Made by a program: the position numbers and the translations under genes
Assembly (NCBI RefSeq): GCF_000972495.1
Contig: NZ_LATM01000001.1
Span: forward strand, 641,241 to 705,240
Direction of reading: 5' to 3'
Origin: Hymenobacter terrenus
GTDB taxonomy: Bacteria > Bacteroidota > Bacteroidia > Cytophagales > Hymenobacteraceae
DNA: 64,000 bases
Part shown: positions 36,739 to 45,289 of the stretch, in pieces
Position numbering within the stretch: position 1 is the stretch's first letter
Layout: each line of letters opens with the position of its first letter
The notes under the pieces: generated by a model
Seen by the model: the letters and a program-made list of their open reading frames with translations, nothing else
Database searches by the model: none
Told to the model about the DNA's origin: nothing

Positions 36739-37446
36739 ATTGAAGATGAGGAGCTGGCACAGAACATCCTCGTCAAGTTCATTGCCGCCATCGATACCCT
36801 GGCCCTGCTGCACACCTGCAACAATGCGCTCGAAGCCCTGCCCTTTTTACAGCGGGGCAACGTCGACCTGCTGTTTCTGGACATTAATATGCCGGTCCTC
36901 AATGGCCTCGACTTGCTCCGAAGCCTGCCCCACCCGCCCCACGTCATCATCACCACGGCCTACTCCGAATACGCCCTGCTGGGCTACGAGCTGGCCGTCA
37001 CCGATTACCTGCTCAAGCCCTTCGCCTTCGAGCGGTTTCTCAAAGCCGTGAACCGGGTGGTGGCCCACCACGCCGGGCCGCCCGCACCCACCCCGCCGCC
37101 CGCTCCCGTCGAGCCGGCGGCGCTGTTTCTCAAATCGGGCAAGCACATCCGGCAGTTTCAGCTGGCCACCCTCACCCACCTCGAAGGCTGGGGCAATTAT
37201 GTGCGGCTGCATGTGCAGGGGCAGCGCCCGGTACTGGTGCACGAAACGCTAACGGCCGTGCTGGCTTTGCTGCCCGCACAGCGCTTCGTGCGCATTCATA
37301 AATCATACGTCGTGGCCCTCGATAAAATCGACCGGCTCGCGGCCAACGCCGTGCACCTCGGCGGCGTGGCCCTGCCCGTGGGCAACACTTACAAACAGGC
37401 GCTGCACCAAGACTTTGCCAAGCGCATGCCGCCTAACGAGGGCTAA
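36739..37446 (+). CDS. LytTR response regulator lacking a normal start codon
   Basis: The receiver domain begins in frame right after the kinase gene. From 36739 it reads IEDEELAQNILVKFIAAIDT, and later LFLDINMPVLNGLDLL (phospho-acceptor Asp codon 36880-36882) and TDYLLKPFAF. The LytTR DNA-binding domain is at the C-terminus (37125-37440; LEGWGNYVRLHVQG, RFVRIHKSYVVALDKI). No ATG, GTG or TTG lies in frame between the kinase stop and 36889. Initiation would need ATT (36739) or CTG (36754). The beta-1 strand usually before the acidic pair (as in MQILLLEDE of the regulator at 59317) is absent. Either a small deletion removed the start or a rare start is used. Confidence 0.65.
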   Translation: MEDEELAQNILVKFIAAIDTLALLHTCNNALEALPFLQRGNVDLLFLDINMPVLNGLDLLRSLPHPPHVIITTAYSEYALLGYELAVTDYLLKPFAFERFLKAVNRVVAHHAGPPAPTPPPAPVEPAALFLKSGKHIRQFQLATLTHLEGWGNYVRLHVQGQRPVLVHETLTAVLALLPAQRFVRIHKSYVVALDKIDRLAANAVHLGGVALPVGNTYKQALHQDFAKRMPPNEG

Positions 37447-37458
37447 CGCGCCCACTCC

Positions 37459-38043
37459 TCACAGCAGCAGGGAGTACAGGTTGCGCAGGGTGCCGGCCAG
37501 GGCGCCGCGCATGAGGCGCAGGGCCTTGCCCATCTGGTTTTCCACGGTTTTGGGCGAAATGGCCAGCGTATCGGCAATTTGCTGGTAGCTCAATTCCTGG
37601 TAGCGGCTCAGCTCAAACACGGCGCGGCACTGTGGGGGCAGCAACGCCAGGGCCGCGGCCACGGCCGTTTCGGTATCGGCCTGATGCAGGGCGGTCAGGG
37701 CCTCGGGGGGCACGGCCGGGGCGGTGGCTTCGGTCGGGGCCACATCCCAGGCCACTTGGCGCTGTTCGCGCTGCTGGTAGCGCAGGGCTGCATTCAGGGC
37801 GGCGCGGGTGAGGTAGGCGCGGTGCGACTGCAACACCGGTACGTCGGCCCGGCCCTGCCAGAAGCGCAGAAACACGTCTTGCAGCAGGTCTTCCACCACG
37901 GCCCGCTCGGGCACCACGCGGTACATCACCTGCCCCAGCGGCGCGTAGAATTCCCGAAACACGGCTTCCATCCACCCCGCTTCGTCGGTGCAGCGCAGCC
38001 GCGCAAGGCGGTCGTCCAGAGAAGCATCGTCAGTGTCAGACAT
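37459..38043 (-). CDS. ECF-type RNA polymerase sigma factor
   Basis: A 194-aa sigma-70 family member. Region 2 (~25-95) contains VVEDLLQDVFLRFWQG. Region 4 (~135-185) contains LPPQCRAVFELSRYQELSYQQIADTLAISPKTVENQM. The length fits Bacteroidota ECF factors that pair with FecR. No anti-sigma gene is adjacent; the only FecR here is at 29839-30972 on the same strand. The gene is convergent with the LytTR regulator, with a 12-base gap. Confidence 0.93.
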   Translation of the reverse strand: MSDTDDASLDDRLARLRCTDEAGWMEAVFREFYAPLGQVMYRVVPERAVVEDLLQDVFLRFWQGRADVPVLQSHRAYLTRAALNAALRYQQREQRQVAWDVAPTEATAPAVPPEALTALHQADTETAVAAALALLPPQCRAVFELSRYQELSYQQIADTLAISPKTVENQMGKALRLMRGALAGTLRNLYSLLL

Positions 38044-38050
38044 TCGTCCG

Positions 38051-38058
38051 CAAAGATA
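38051..38058 (-). promoter_or_regulatory. Candidate -7 element TATCTTTG of the ECF sigma gene
   Basis: A TAnnTTTG match on the minus strand, 7 bases upstream of the sigma ATG. No matching -33 TTG. Confidence 0.35.
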
Positions 38059-38074
38059 TTCGCGAATTCAGAAC

Positions 38075-38116
38075 GGCTGCCGTGGGCGCCTCCCCAATAA
38101 GGCGCCCACGGCAGCC
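38075..38116. repeat. Perfect 17-bp hairpin between HAD and sigma genes
   Basis: 38075-38091 pairs with 38100-38116 (GGCTGCCGTGGGCGCCT and complement). It follows the HAD gene on the minus strand but lacks a T-run, so terminator function is uncertain. Confidence 0.6.
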
Positions 38117-38127
38117 CCCTGGGCGCC

Positions 38128-38781
38128 TCAAATAGTCTTAATCTCCGCCGCGGTCAGCTCCGAGAAATCCTGAATAACCCGGTCGGCGAGGTGCAAATCC
38201 TGGCCGGCGGAGTGCGGACTCGCGTAGCCAATGCAGTAGATGCCCGCCGCCTTGGCCGCCGCCACGCCATTGCCCGAGTCTTCGATGACAATGCACTCGG
38301 TCACGGGCGTTTCGGCCAGGGCTGCCGCGTGCAGGAAAATCTCCGGGTTGGGCTTCGACTGCGCAAAATCCTCGCCGCTCACGATGTGCGTGAAGTAGGG
38401 CTCCAGCTCAAACCGCCGAAACACCCGCCCTATCGTGGCCTTGCCGGCCGAAGAAGCCAGCACCAGCTGCACGTCGTGCCGCCGCAGGTCTTCGATGAGC
38501 GCCCGCACGCCGGGAAGCAAGTCGAGGTCAGCATCCTCATCGAAAGCTTTATTAAATAACTCCCGCTTGCGCGCCATCAGGGTGTCAAGCTCCTGGGGCA
38601 GGCTGTATTCCTGCTTCAGATGCTGGAACACGTTACGCGTCGAATTACCCAGGAAGGTGGCGTACTCGGCCTCCGTGATAGGCAGGCCCAACTCGGCAAA
38701 CTGCGTGAAAAAAGCATGGTGGTGAATAGGCTCGGTGTCGATGATGACGCCGTCCATATCAAAGATTACGGTACGAATCAT
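38128..38781 (-). CDS. HAD-family phosphatase, beta-phosphoglucomutase-like
   Basis: A 217-aa HAD hydrolase. Motif I FDMDGVIIDTEP contains the nucleophile Asp8 and acid/base Asp10. Motif II is VLASSAG, motif III Lys is in FAQSKPNPEIF and motif IV is VIEDSGNG. A helical C1 cap lies at 15-85. It is closest to phosphoglucomutase and sugar-phosphate phosphatase members; the substrate is not certain. TACCTTTG on the minus strand at 38812-38819 fits a -7 element 30 bases upstream. Confidence 0.88.
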   Translation of the reverse strand: MIRTVIFDMDGVIIDTEPIHHHAFFTQFAELGLPITEAEYATFLGNSTRNVFQHLKQEYSLPQELDTLMARKRELFNKAFDEDADLDLLPGVRALIEDLRRHDVQLVLASSAGKATIGRVFRRFELEPYFTHIVSGEDFAQSKPNPEIFLHAAALAETPVTECIVIEDSGNGVAAAKAAGIYCIGYASPHSAGQDLHLADRVIQDFSELTAAEIKTI

Positions 38782-39092
38782 GGGGGCCAGAGGCTAAGAG
38801 CGAATGATGGGCAAAGGTATTGGCTGATGACCCAGCAAAGCACGACCGCCCCAACTAGCCCGCAGATGCTGGGGCTCTCGTTGCACTGGGGCGAAAAACG
38901 GTGCTCAGGGTTTCGGTGTCTCCCCACGCAACCGTGCGGTTGCTTATTACTGTGTGAGGCGGCAAGTGGTAGTAAATAGCGCGTTTAGACTTACCGTCGT
39001 TTTTCGCTCCGGTGTAACGAGAGCCTTTATTAAGTAAGAGTCCACCTGCTTCCCGCTGAACTCCGATGATTGTGCAACCACGCTGGTCCATA
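38782..39092. repeat. Intergenic region with diverged repeat X, copy 1
   Basis: 38885-39055 aligns with 42575-42815. Shared parts are GGGGCGAAAAACGG, CCCACGCAACCGTGCGGTTG (itself a small hairpin), a GTGAGGCGGCAA segment, and GTAACGAGAGCC. Read on the minus strand, both copies give SNxTVAWxDTxxLSxVFxP, suggesting a decayed coding element. No intact gene is seen. Confidence 0.5.
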
Positions 39093-39120
39093 AAAAAAGG
39101 CCGCCCCTCGGCGGCCCTTT
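39093..39120 (-). terminator. Rho-independent terminator of the T9SS protein gene
   Basis: Minus-strand hairpin GGGCCGCC / GGCGGCCT followed by seven T's, just past the stop at 39143. Confidence 0.85.
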
Positions 39121-39142
39121 CTCCTTGAGTCCGGGTTGTGGC

Positions 39143-41065
39143 TTACTTGGTGATGGCCAGCTGGCGGGTCGTGAATTCGGTCCCGGTCTGCACCCGCAGC
39201 AGGTATAGGCCCTTGGCCAAGTGCGAAAGGTTGAGTTCGTGGCGGGCGTTGTCTTGCAGCGCGCTCGTGTGGACGGTCTGGCCCAGCAGGTTGGTGACCT
39301 GCACCTGGAGGTTGCCGTTGGCGTTGGCCCCCCGCACCTCCAGTGTCACCACGCCATCCGTCGGGTTCGGGTACAGGGAGAGGGCGTGACTGAGCGCGGC
39401 CGAGGTGCTCAGGGGGGTGGCGGGGGCGTCCTGGGCCTCAAGCACAAATGGCGGGAAATTATCGGGTGCTTGATTCGTTAGACTACCGAGGTAGACACTT
39501 GTATCCATGAAACCAGAGATACTGAAGAACGTACCTAGGCGCACCCGCCCTTGAGGAACCGTCGCTAAGGGGAAATATCGGATCCCCCCCACCGCTGCTT
39601 TTTGTACCAATCCTACATAGAAGTCGCCCGCGGCTACTGGAACGGGTGTGAGGAGAACGAACGACTTAATGGTATTAATATCACCTGGCTGCACGACGTA
39701 GTCGGCGGAGCGCGCAATCAACGTGCCGCTAAAGTCTACTGCTACCGCATACACGGTATTGCCACTGGTATTGGCGTCGGCTAGCCCGACTCCGATAGAC
39801 CCGATGGTGCGCGCGACGGGGGTGGTAAACCTCGCGATAAACGCACCTTGTTGGCTGGGCCCGTAGCCAAAGGAATTCGCGGAACTTGCCGAACCAGGCG
39901 TGGTCGTATTTACATAACTAAACGTGTTGGCCGTTAGCAGTTGCGTGTAGCTCTGCGTGTTATTACTCATGATTGCATCAGCCGGCACGGTGACGGCGAG
40001 GGTGTTGGTGCCGAGGGCGGTGGGCGTGAACGCGGCAAACGAAACCGTCGCCATTGCGCCCGGCGCCAGCGAGGCGATGGTTTGCGTGTCCGTAACGGTA
40101 TTGACCCCGGTTACGGTCAGGGTCACGGGCACATTGAGCAGGGGGCTCGTGCCAAAGTTTTGCACCACGGCCTGCACGGTTTGGGGAATGAGCGGCGTTT
40201 TGCCTAACGCATAAATATTTACGACCGCGGCATCGGTGGCCGGCGACGGATCGAACCGGTACGTCCGGCCCGCGTCGGGGAGCACCGAATTCTGGAGGTT
40301 ATGCGCAGTACCGTCGAAGTATTGGTATTGCACAAGGGCGGTGAGGTTCCAGGCTTGGGTCGCGCGTTTCGCGGCCTTCACGGTCGCGGTAGCCGCATTG
40401 CTCGCCCCTTTGATGCCCACGACCGCGGACTTGGAAACCGTGGGGCCGGGGCCGGCCGTCGCGGGGCCATAAACCAGTTCGATGCGGTTCGAGGTTTCGT
40501 AGAGCTTCACCTGAAACGAAATGGCGGCCAGCTGTTTTCCGGTCGCTGCCGACACGACTTTATCGCTCACGTCCTTCCATTGGACCGTCGTTACGCGGGC
40601 CCCCGCCGCGCCAGTCGTTGCCACGCGGTATTCGGTGGTCGCCGTTCCTTCCAGGTCCAGGTTCAGCGGCAAGATTAGATTGGGTTCGGTCGCGATGTCG
40701 CGCGGGCCTCCGGCAACGGTTTGTGGGCCTATCGGAAAGAACGGGGGGGCGGGCGCCGTGGTGCCGAGGCGCAGGTAGCCGTTGGTGTTCAAGACAAAGT
40801 CGGTGAACGTCGTCCCGTTGAAGCTGAAGGGGAAGTCAAGGGGGATGACGGCCGAGTTGGCATCATCCGTATTGGGCGTGGGGATAAGCGTGCCGCTCGT
40901 GCCCAGATCGGTGTACGTGCCGGCCAGGTTGGTGGCCCCGTACTCACTGTAGTTGAGAGCTTGGGCGAAGGCGCCGGGGCTGCCCAGCCCGAGCAGCAGG
41001 GTCAGCGCGAGGGTCCGCCAAGACGTGGGGGTATGGCTTCTGCGGACGGGGTGCATCGTGGGCAT
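39143..41065 (-). CDS. Secreted protein with T9SS C-terminal sorting domain
   Basis: About 640 aa. The N-terminus MPTMHPVRRSHTPTSWRTLA leads to a signal peptide ending AFAQA. ATG 41065 is chosen; a Met three codons on also fits, and upstream in-frame codons do not look like a signal. The N-terminal half (~20-260) is beta-rich, with PLDFPFSFNGTTFTDFVLNTNGYLRLG. A CARDB-like segment follows near 270-370 (VQAVVQNFGTSPLLNVPVTL). The last ~80 residues are a type A T9SS sorting domain: LYPNPTDGVVTLEV ... LLGQTV ... LSHLAKGLYLLRVQT ... TRQLAITK. It should be exported by type IX secretion and kept at the surface or released. Role unknown. Confidence 0.85.
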   Translation of the reverse strand: MPTMHPVRRSHTPTSWRTLALTLLLGLGSPGAFAQALNYSEYGATNLAGTYTDLGTSGTLIPTPNTDDANSAVIPLDFPFSFNGTTFTDFVLNTNGYLRLGTTAPAPPFFPIGPQTVAGGPRDIATEPNLILPLNLDLEGTATTEYRVATTGAAGARVTTVQWKDVSDKVVSAATGKQLAAISFQVKLYETSNRIELVYGPATAGPGPTVSKSAVVGIKGASNAATATVKAAKRATQAWNLTALVQYQYFDGTAHNLQNSVLPDAGRTYRFDPSPATDAAVVNIYALGKTPLIPQTVQAVVQNFGTSPLLNVPVTLTVTGVNTVTDTQTIASLAPGAMATVSFAAFTPTALGTNTLAVTVPADAIMSNNTQSYTQLLTANTFSYVNTTTPGSASSANSFGYGPSQQGAFIARFTTPVARTIGSIGVGLADANTSGNTVYAVAVDFSGTLIARSADYVVQPGDINTIKSFVLLTPVPVAAGDFYVGLVQKAAVGGIRYFPLATVPQGRVRLGTFFSISGFMDTSVYLGSLTNQAPDNFPPFVLEAQDAPATPLSTSAALSHALSLYPNPTDGVVTLEVRGANANGNLQVQVTNLLGQTVHTSALQDNARHELNLSHLAKGLYLLRVQTGTEFTTRQLAITK

Positions 41066-41948
41066 GGTGAAGGGTGCTGAGCAAGAGGTTATCAAGTGAG
41101 GCAGGGGCGAGCAGGAGGGCATCGCAACATAGCCCGTCAAAAGTAGTAGAAGCTAGCAGGAAAAGCAGAAGGGTGTGAGCAATAGCAGCATTACCAAATC
41201 ATAATGCTTGGAAAATTACCAGGGGAATTGGGGCGGTAGTGAGGGAGGAAATCTGCTACTTTTCAAGTGGAAGAGATTGGGCCGGTGATGGGTCTTTCGG
41301 CCTTTGCACCCCTCCTTTTCCCATTCAGTGTCCGGCTGCTAGGTATTTAGCTAGCTCCTGACACCGTTTTACCTCAAGCGGTGAATCATAACCGGGACGG
41401 AAAACGGCACTAAAGCGGTACACCGCCCCCGAAAAGAAATGAAGTACCTAAAAGTGGTCCAGACAGTAGTTTTCAGGGAGCTATTTTCAATCCTGATGCA
41501 GGCTCTTCGGCCTTATGGAACTGTCCAACGTCGCCCAAGAACAGGGAAGGGATGCTCATTGCAGACGGGCTGTAAAAATGCCCTTCACTCTAATCCATCT
41601 TATTCCTCCCTGTCACTGTCAGCACCTGAATGTAAGCCCGAGGTAAACGTAGGACCGCTCTAAGCAGATTTTCGGGAGAGCTTAGCGTGCAAATCCGTCC
41701 TCTTTGCGAGAAAGCCTCGGATACCGCAAAAGGTCTCATTTGAAGTCCATAATCACAGCAGCAATCCAAAGTTCTTACAGGTATTTTTTTGCAGATTTTT
41801 GGCATTATCATTCAATAACTTGCAGAATATTCAGGTAACAAATTTTTAATTGATACTACGGTTGTAAGGCATGGATTTTATACAAGTCTTTACAGTGCTA
41901 AGCTGCTGCAATGAGCTGCGCAGCCAATCTACCTTTCCTCTTGTTGCT
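41066..41948. other. Intergenic region without a supported gene
   Basis: Lower GC than its flanks after 41600. Small frames here (for example 41439-41663) lack family resemblance, a Shine-Dalgarno-like context or neighbours. It is the start of an accessory zone that runs to about 48.9 kb. Confidence 0.5.
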
Positions 41949-42320
41949 ATGACCAAACTAATCCTCGCTCTAGCTGACCAAGCCGCCGAGTTTCCAGAAA
42001 AACGCGGGACCTGGAGCCAGTTCAAATTGTGGTTCCGCCCTTCCGCTACGGCCGTGTGCGGGCTGCTGGCCGCGGTGGCACTGGTGACTGCCCAGGCCCC
42101 CACCGCCCTCGCCCAGCAGTGGGAAGTGATGTCCATCACCAATCCGATTGCCCTTAGCCCGGGCAGCGAGGGCGGGCAATGGGTATAAGCTGTGGCAGCC
42201 GATGGTGCCGACGGCCAGTTTCTGCTCTACGGCACCGACGCGGGCGGCCTGTACCGCAGCCTCGACGGTGGGGCCCGGTGGTGGCCCTGCAACGTAGGTT
42301 ACTTATCGTCCACTAACCGC
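41949..42320 (+). pseudogene. Remnant of a secreted BNR/sortilin-repeat-type protein
   Basis: ATG 41949 opens a long signal-type N-terminus (ATAVCGLLAAVALVTAQAP ... ALAQQWEVM). The frame hits TAA at 42186-42188, then continues in the same frame as ADGQFLLYGTDAGGLYRSLD GGARW, a BNR/Asp-box-like beta-propeller start. After about 42310 the similarity is lost. A single in-frame stop plus loss of the rest marks it as a pseudogene. Intact relatives are large secreted proteins. Confidence 0.6.
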
Positions 42321-42574
42321 AGCCCCAGCCCTGGACACTTTTTCCCAATAGCTGAGTTTACCACCAGCCTTCATCAGGGTGTCAAGGGGCAGTTTCTGGG
42401 GCTGGTCGCGGGCGTGGCCGGTATTGGGAGAGTGGGAAAATGCTGTACCTGCTGGCCCATGTGTACGATGAGGCCTACTGGCGACGCATCCTGGTGCAGC
42501 TTGATCCGAGCATGGGATAGCACGCTCGGACCCAAGCCATCTTTGATGGTAACAGAGGGGAGCTAGGGGGTACT

Positions 42575-42815
42575 ACCGGGGCAAAAACTGCGCTAAGCCG
42601 ATTGGTATCTTCCCACGCAACCGTGAGGTTGCTTACTGCTTGGTGAGACGGCAACACCAGACGCACGATTAAGCCGGAAAGGCTACTAATTGCTGGCCCG
42701 CTTGCTTCATCAAACGTGCTGCTATTGCGATGCCAGCCATATGTGTTGAGAAATAGGGCGCTCGGGCTTACAGCAATTTTCACCCTGTTACAACGAGAAC
42801 CCACCACCTGCTCAA
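42575..42815. repeat. Diverged repeat X, copy 2
   Basis: Aligns with 38885-39055 from GGGGCAAAAACTG through CCCACGCAACCGTGAGGTTG to ACAACGAGAACC. It has about 70 extra bases in the middle. The minus-strand translation keeps SNLTVAWEDTNRLSAVFAP. Confidence 0.5.
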
Positions 42816-42920
42816 GGTCGAATCCGACGCCGTTGCGTGGTTGACGCAGGTGCGCTAGCCGAACAAGCCTGTTCCGCCGGTCTTGTTCCTGCATCAGGGC
42901 CAGAGTCTCGTCGGTGCTCG

Positions 42921-43163
42921 TCAGTGGGTGCGGCTAGCCGGCGGGGATGGGCTCTGCTCGCCGAGCGCCCGCCCGATCTTAGTCGGGTTGACGAAGGGAG
43001 CCGAACTCGTGGGGGCCAGCGCGGTGGTATCGGAGACGGCCGCTGTATCAATTGACACGGGATGGTCGCCGGTAATGGGCTGGTGGTTCGTGGCAGGCAC
43101 ATCATTGCAGGCTTCGAGTGCGCCACCCACAGCCAATAGCAGGATGGTATGAAAATACGTCAT
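42921..43163 (-). CDS. Short putative lipoprotein, possibly truncated
   Basis: An 80-aa frame from ATG 43163 with a lipoprotein-like start, MTYFHTILLLAVGGALEACN, then a Thr/Ala/Pro-rich stretch ending in a stop. No domain is recognised. In this zone of remnants it is probably the 5' end of a larger lost gene, but a short lipoprotein cannot be excluded. Confidence 0.35.
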   Translation of the reverse strand: MTYFHTILLLAVGGALEACNDVPATNHQPITGDHPVSIDTAAVSDTTALAPTSSAPFVNPTKIGRALGEQSPSPPASRTH

Positions 43164-43285
43164 CAGGATACGGATAGGAACAAAGGTGTTAGCTTCAACG
43201 GGTACACCGGTTCAGGGTTCAGCGGCGCATACCCGAAAAAGGCCGATTTTGGACTTTGTTTGCTGTTCGTCAAATCCATCCAGTC

Positions 43286-43328
43286 GCAAACGCGACTTTG
43301 GCACCAAACTTTTAATCAAGGCCATTTT
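43286..43328. repeat. Dispersed repeat Y, copy 1
   Basis: GCAAACGCGACTTTGGCACC and the following bases match the reverse complement of 47202-47245 with about four mismatches in 43. Both encode KRDFGTKLL in one frame. Confidence 0.6.
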
Positions 43329-43400
43329 GCTCTCGAGCGCTACCGCCTACCAGAACCCCCTTTCGCTGTACTCCCGACTTCTGTGTGAAGCCACGCCCCT

Positions 43401-43463
43401 ATGAGAGAACTGACTGAAAAAGAGGCCTACCAAACGGTAGCCTTTATGGAAAAGCTTGTTGTA
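43401..43463 (+). pseudogene. 5' half of a small gene split by the 43.5-45.4 kb cassette
   Basis: ATG 43401 reads MRELTEKEAYQTVAFMEKLV V up to 43463. The frame then enters the cassette end and stops at 43470. Joining 43463 directly to 45410 restores one open frame. The family is not recognised. Confidence 0.45.
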
Positions 43464-43628
43464 GGCTTGTAAAGGGGTCCGCTCAGAAAACGGAAGATAT
43501 AGCACGTTAAGCGTGTCCACATCGATAGCGGGTGTTCAAAAGTGTTCAAAAAAGAAATCTAATTTGAACGCGCTAACTGTCCGTTAATTTGAATTACCCT
43601 TTACTTGTACCTATGGATTGCCTCTCGC

Positions 43629-44018
43629 TTACCAAGGCGGCGGCGACTGCCCGAGAGGTGGATTCGCTTTGCACAAACGCAGCAACTCGGCTCCCTGCGG
43701 GCTTAAGTAACGAAGGGATTTCTTGTAGTAAAACGCTGAAATCAGGGCCAGTTTTTCCAGGACACCCTCCCAGGCTACATGCAGCAAATACTCATCGGTA
43801 CTGGCCAGCCACCGGTTAAGGAACGCGAAATAGCGGCGGTATGCCCGCTCGTCCCCCTGGTCCAGCAAGGTGAGTAAATGGCTGCCGAACTCCCACCCCA
43901 CGCCGTACAACCACCCCTCGCCAGCCAGATAGTCGCGAAAATCCTCACTATAGGCCACAAATTCCGGCAGCCTACCCCGCAGCTTATTGGCAAAGTTGGC
44001 CTGGGTCATGTGCTTCAT
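43629..44018 (-). CDS. Hypothetical protein (cassette cargo)
   Basis: About 129 aa from ATG 44018 (MKHMTQANFANKLRGRLPEF); a Met three codons on is also possible. It is soluble, with many aromatics: WLYGVGWEFGSHLLTLLDQG and RRYFAFLNRWLASTDEYLLH. The layout, an acidic helical protein with WEGVLEKLALISAFYYKK, is reminiscent of small immunity-type or DUF7674-like proteins. I do not recognise the family with confidence. It ends near the left inverted-repeat arm. Confidence 0.6.
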   Translation of the reverse strand: MKHMTQANFANKLRGRLPEFVAYSEDFRDYLAGEGWLYGVGWEFGSHLLTLLDQGDERAYRRYFAFLNRWLASTDEYLLHVAWEGVLEKLALISAFYYKKSLRYLSPQGAELLRLCKANPPLGQSPPPW

Positions 44019-44099
44019 GGTCCAAGATAAGCGTTGCCCGAAGAGGACTCTTCCTCTCACGCGTTACAGCACGCTTGATGGTTTAACCGGATAAATGAG

Positions 44100-44357
44100 G
44101 TGGTCTTCGCGCTGGTTAGGATAAGTTTATCTTCGGCTCTTTCCGATAAACTACTAGCAGCAGCCTGCCAACAAGCGCCTGCAAGCTACTGCTGCACCTG
44201 GCGAGTTTAAGAAACTCGTCTACGAATCAACGTTTACGAAACGTCCGCTGAGGATGAGTTTCGTAAACTCGGTGGCCTCCAAGAAACGGTCGTTTTCTGG
44301 AGGGTTGTTGCAGGTGCCCAAACGGCCCGGAAACGCGGGTTTTCCGGGCCGTTTTTT
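44100..44357 (+). ncRNA. Hairpin-rich non-coding region ending in a terminator
   Basis: Consecutive inverted repeats are visible: CGAGTTTAAGAAACTCG (44206 region), ACGTTTACGAAACGT, GAGTTTCGTAAACTC, and CTCCAAGAAACG / CGTTTTCTGGAG. A rho-independent terminator closes the region (14-bp stem 44320-44333 with 44341-44354, then T's). No frame fits. It could be a structured RNA or leftover recombination sites; expression is unproven. Confidence 0.4.
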
Positions 44358-44358
44358 C
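44320..44358 (+). terminator. Rho-independent terminator inside the cassette
   Basis: AAACGGCCCGGAAA pairs with TTTCCGGGCCGTTT around a 7-base loop, followed by a T-run on +. There is no plus-strand coding gene upstream inside the cassette. Confidence 0.75.
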
Positions 44359-44434
44359 ATACCGTTTATTGGAGGGGTGGAGAAGCCGTTTTGCTACGTG
44401 TCCAACTCGATGTGCCCGTTCACTAGAACGAGCG

Positions 44435-45201
44435 TTATTTTTTTTGCCCCTTCCTGCCGCCTGTATTACAATACTTCGCGAGGTAGGCCTTCGCTCGTTG
44501 TTGATTATGGCGTGCAGCAGCGGCCCAACAAGTGCAATAGCTTGTATCATGTCGGTTAAACTTTGCTAAGCCCAAGTAAAAGAAGTCGTCTGCGTAGTCT
44601 GGAAACTGCGTGTCATTCGGCCCCAAACCTCCAGTTTCATAATCCGCCAGTGCTTGGTCGTAGTCCCTGCGGATTACCGCCAAACGTGCAAGTTGGAAGC
44701 GGGCTCTCGGAAACTTGTGATAGTAGTAAATGGCGCTGTCGGTATCAACGCGCGCGGCGGTCGTGTCCCCGGCCTTCAAGCGCGCCCGTCCCCGATAGAA
44801 GTAAAAGCTCTCCATGGGGGTAGAGGGCAAGCTTGGGGAGAGGGTTCGGCGGCAAACCGCCAGGGCGGTAGTGTAATCTTTGATGGCTTCAGGCAGGTGG
44901 TTTGTCGCCTCCCATGCTTCTCCCCGGTCCCCAAAAAGATACCCGGCGTTGTAGGTTGGCTCCAAGGCAATGGCTTGGGTAAAGTCCGCAAGCGCCTTTT
45001 CCGGCTGGTCCGTTTTGGCGTATTCGTTGCCCGCCGCCACAGGGCCCGAACGTTAGACGGCTCAATGCCGAGCGCTTCGGTATACAGCCGGATAGCTTCT
45101 GTTCCGGTGGTTTCTTCCCCTTCTTCGACCAATGGGGCAGCTGGTTTATGGGAGCAGCCCCAAACTGCAAGGAGCGAAATACAACAGAGCAGACGAATCA
45201 T
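44435..45201 (-). pseudogene. TPR lipoprotein gene with a frameshift (cassette cargo)
   Basis: From ATG 45201 the protein starts MIRLLCCISLLAVWGCSHKP, a lipoprotein signal, and runs through ALGIEPSNVRALWRR. At the CCC run 45030-45032 (G-run on the coding strand) the frame is lost. One added base restores NEYAKTDQPEKALADFTQAI and three to four TPR units (ALEPTYNAGYLFGDRGEAWE, ARARLKAGDTTAARVDTDSA-like) to the stop at 44435. The sum is ~255 aa. A single-base deletion in a homopolymer could be decay, phase variation or a sequencing error. TPR proteins mediate protein contacts; the partner is unknown. Confidence 0.7.
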
Positions 45202-45289
45202 TGGGAGTATGAGAAAACGGTAGTTCAAATTAATGGACAGTTAGCGCGTTCAAATTAGATTTCTTTTTTGAACACTTTTGAACACCCGC

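Noticed and set aside
36740..37051. ATG-started frame beginning MKMRSWHRTSSSSS
   Set aside because: Wrong frame for the LytTR regulator; the receiver motifs lie in the other frame.
41439..41663. 74-codon frame in the intergenic region
   Set aside because: No family, no supporting context, and composition unlike neighbouring genes.
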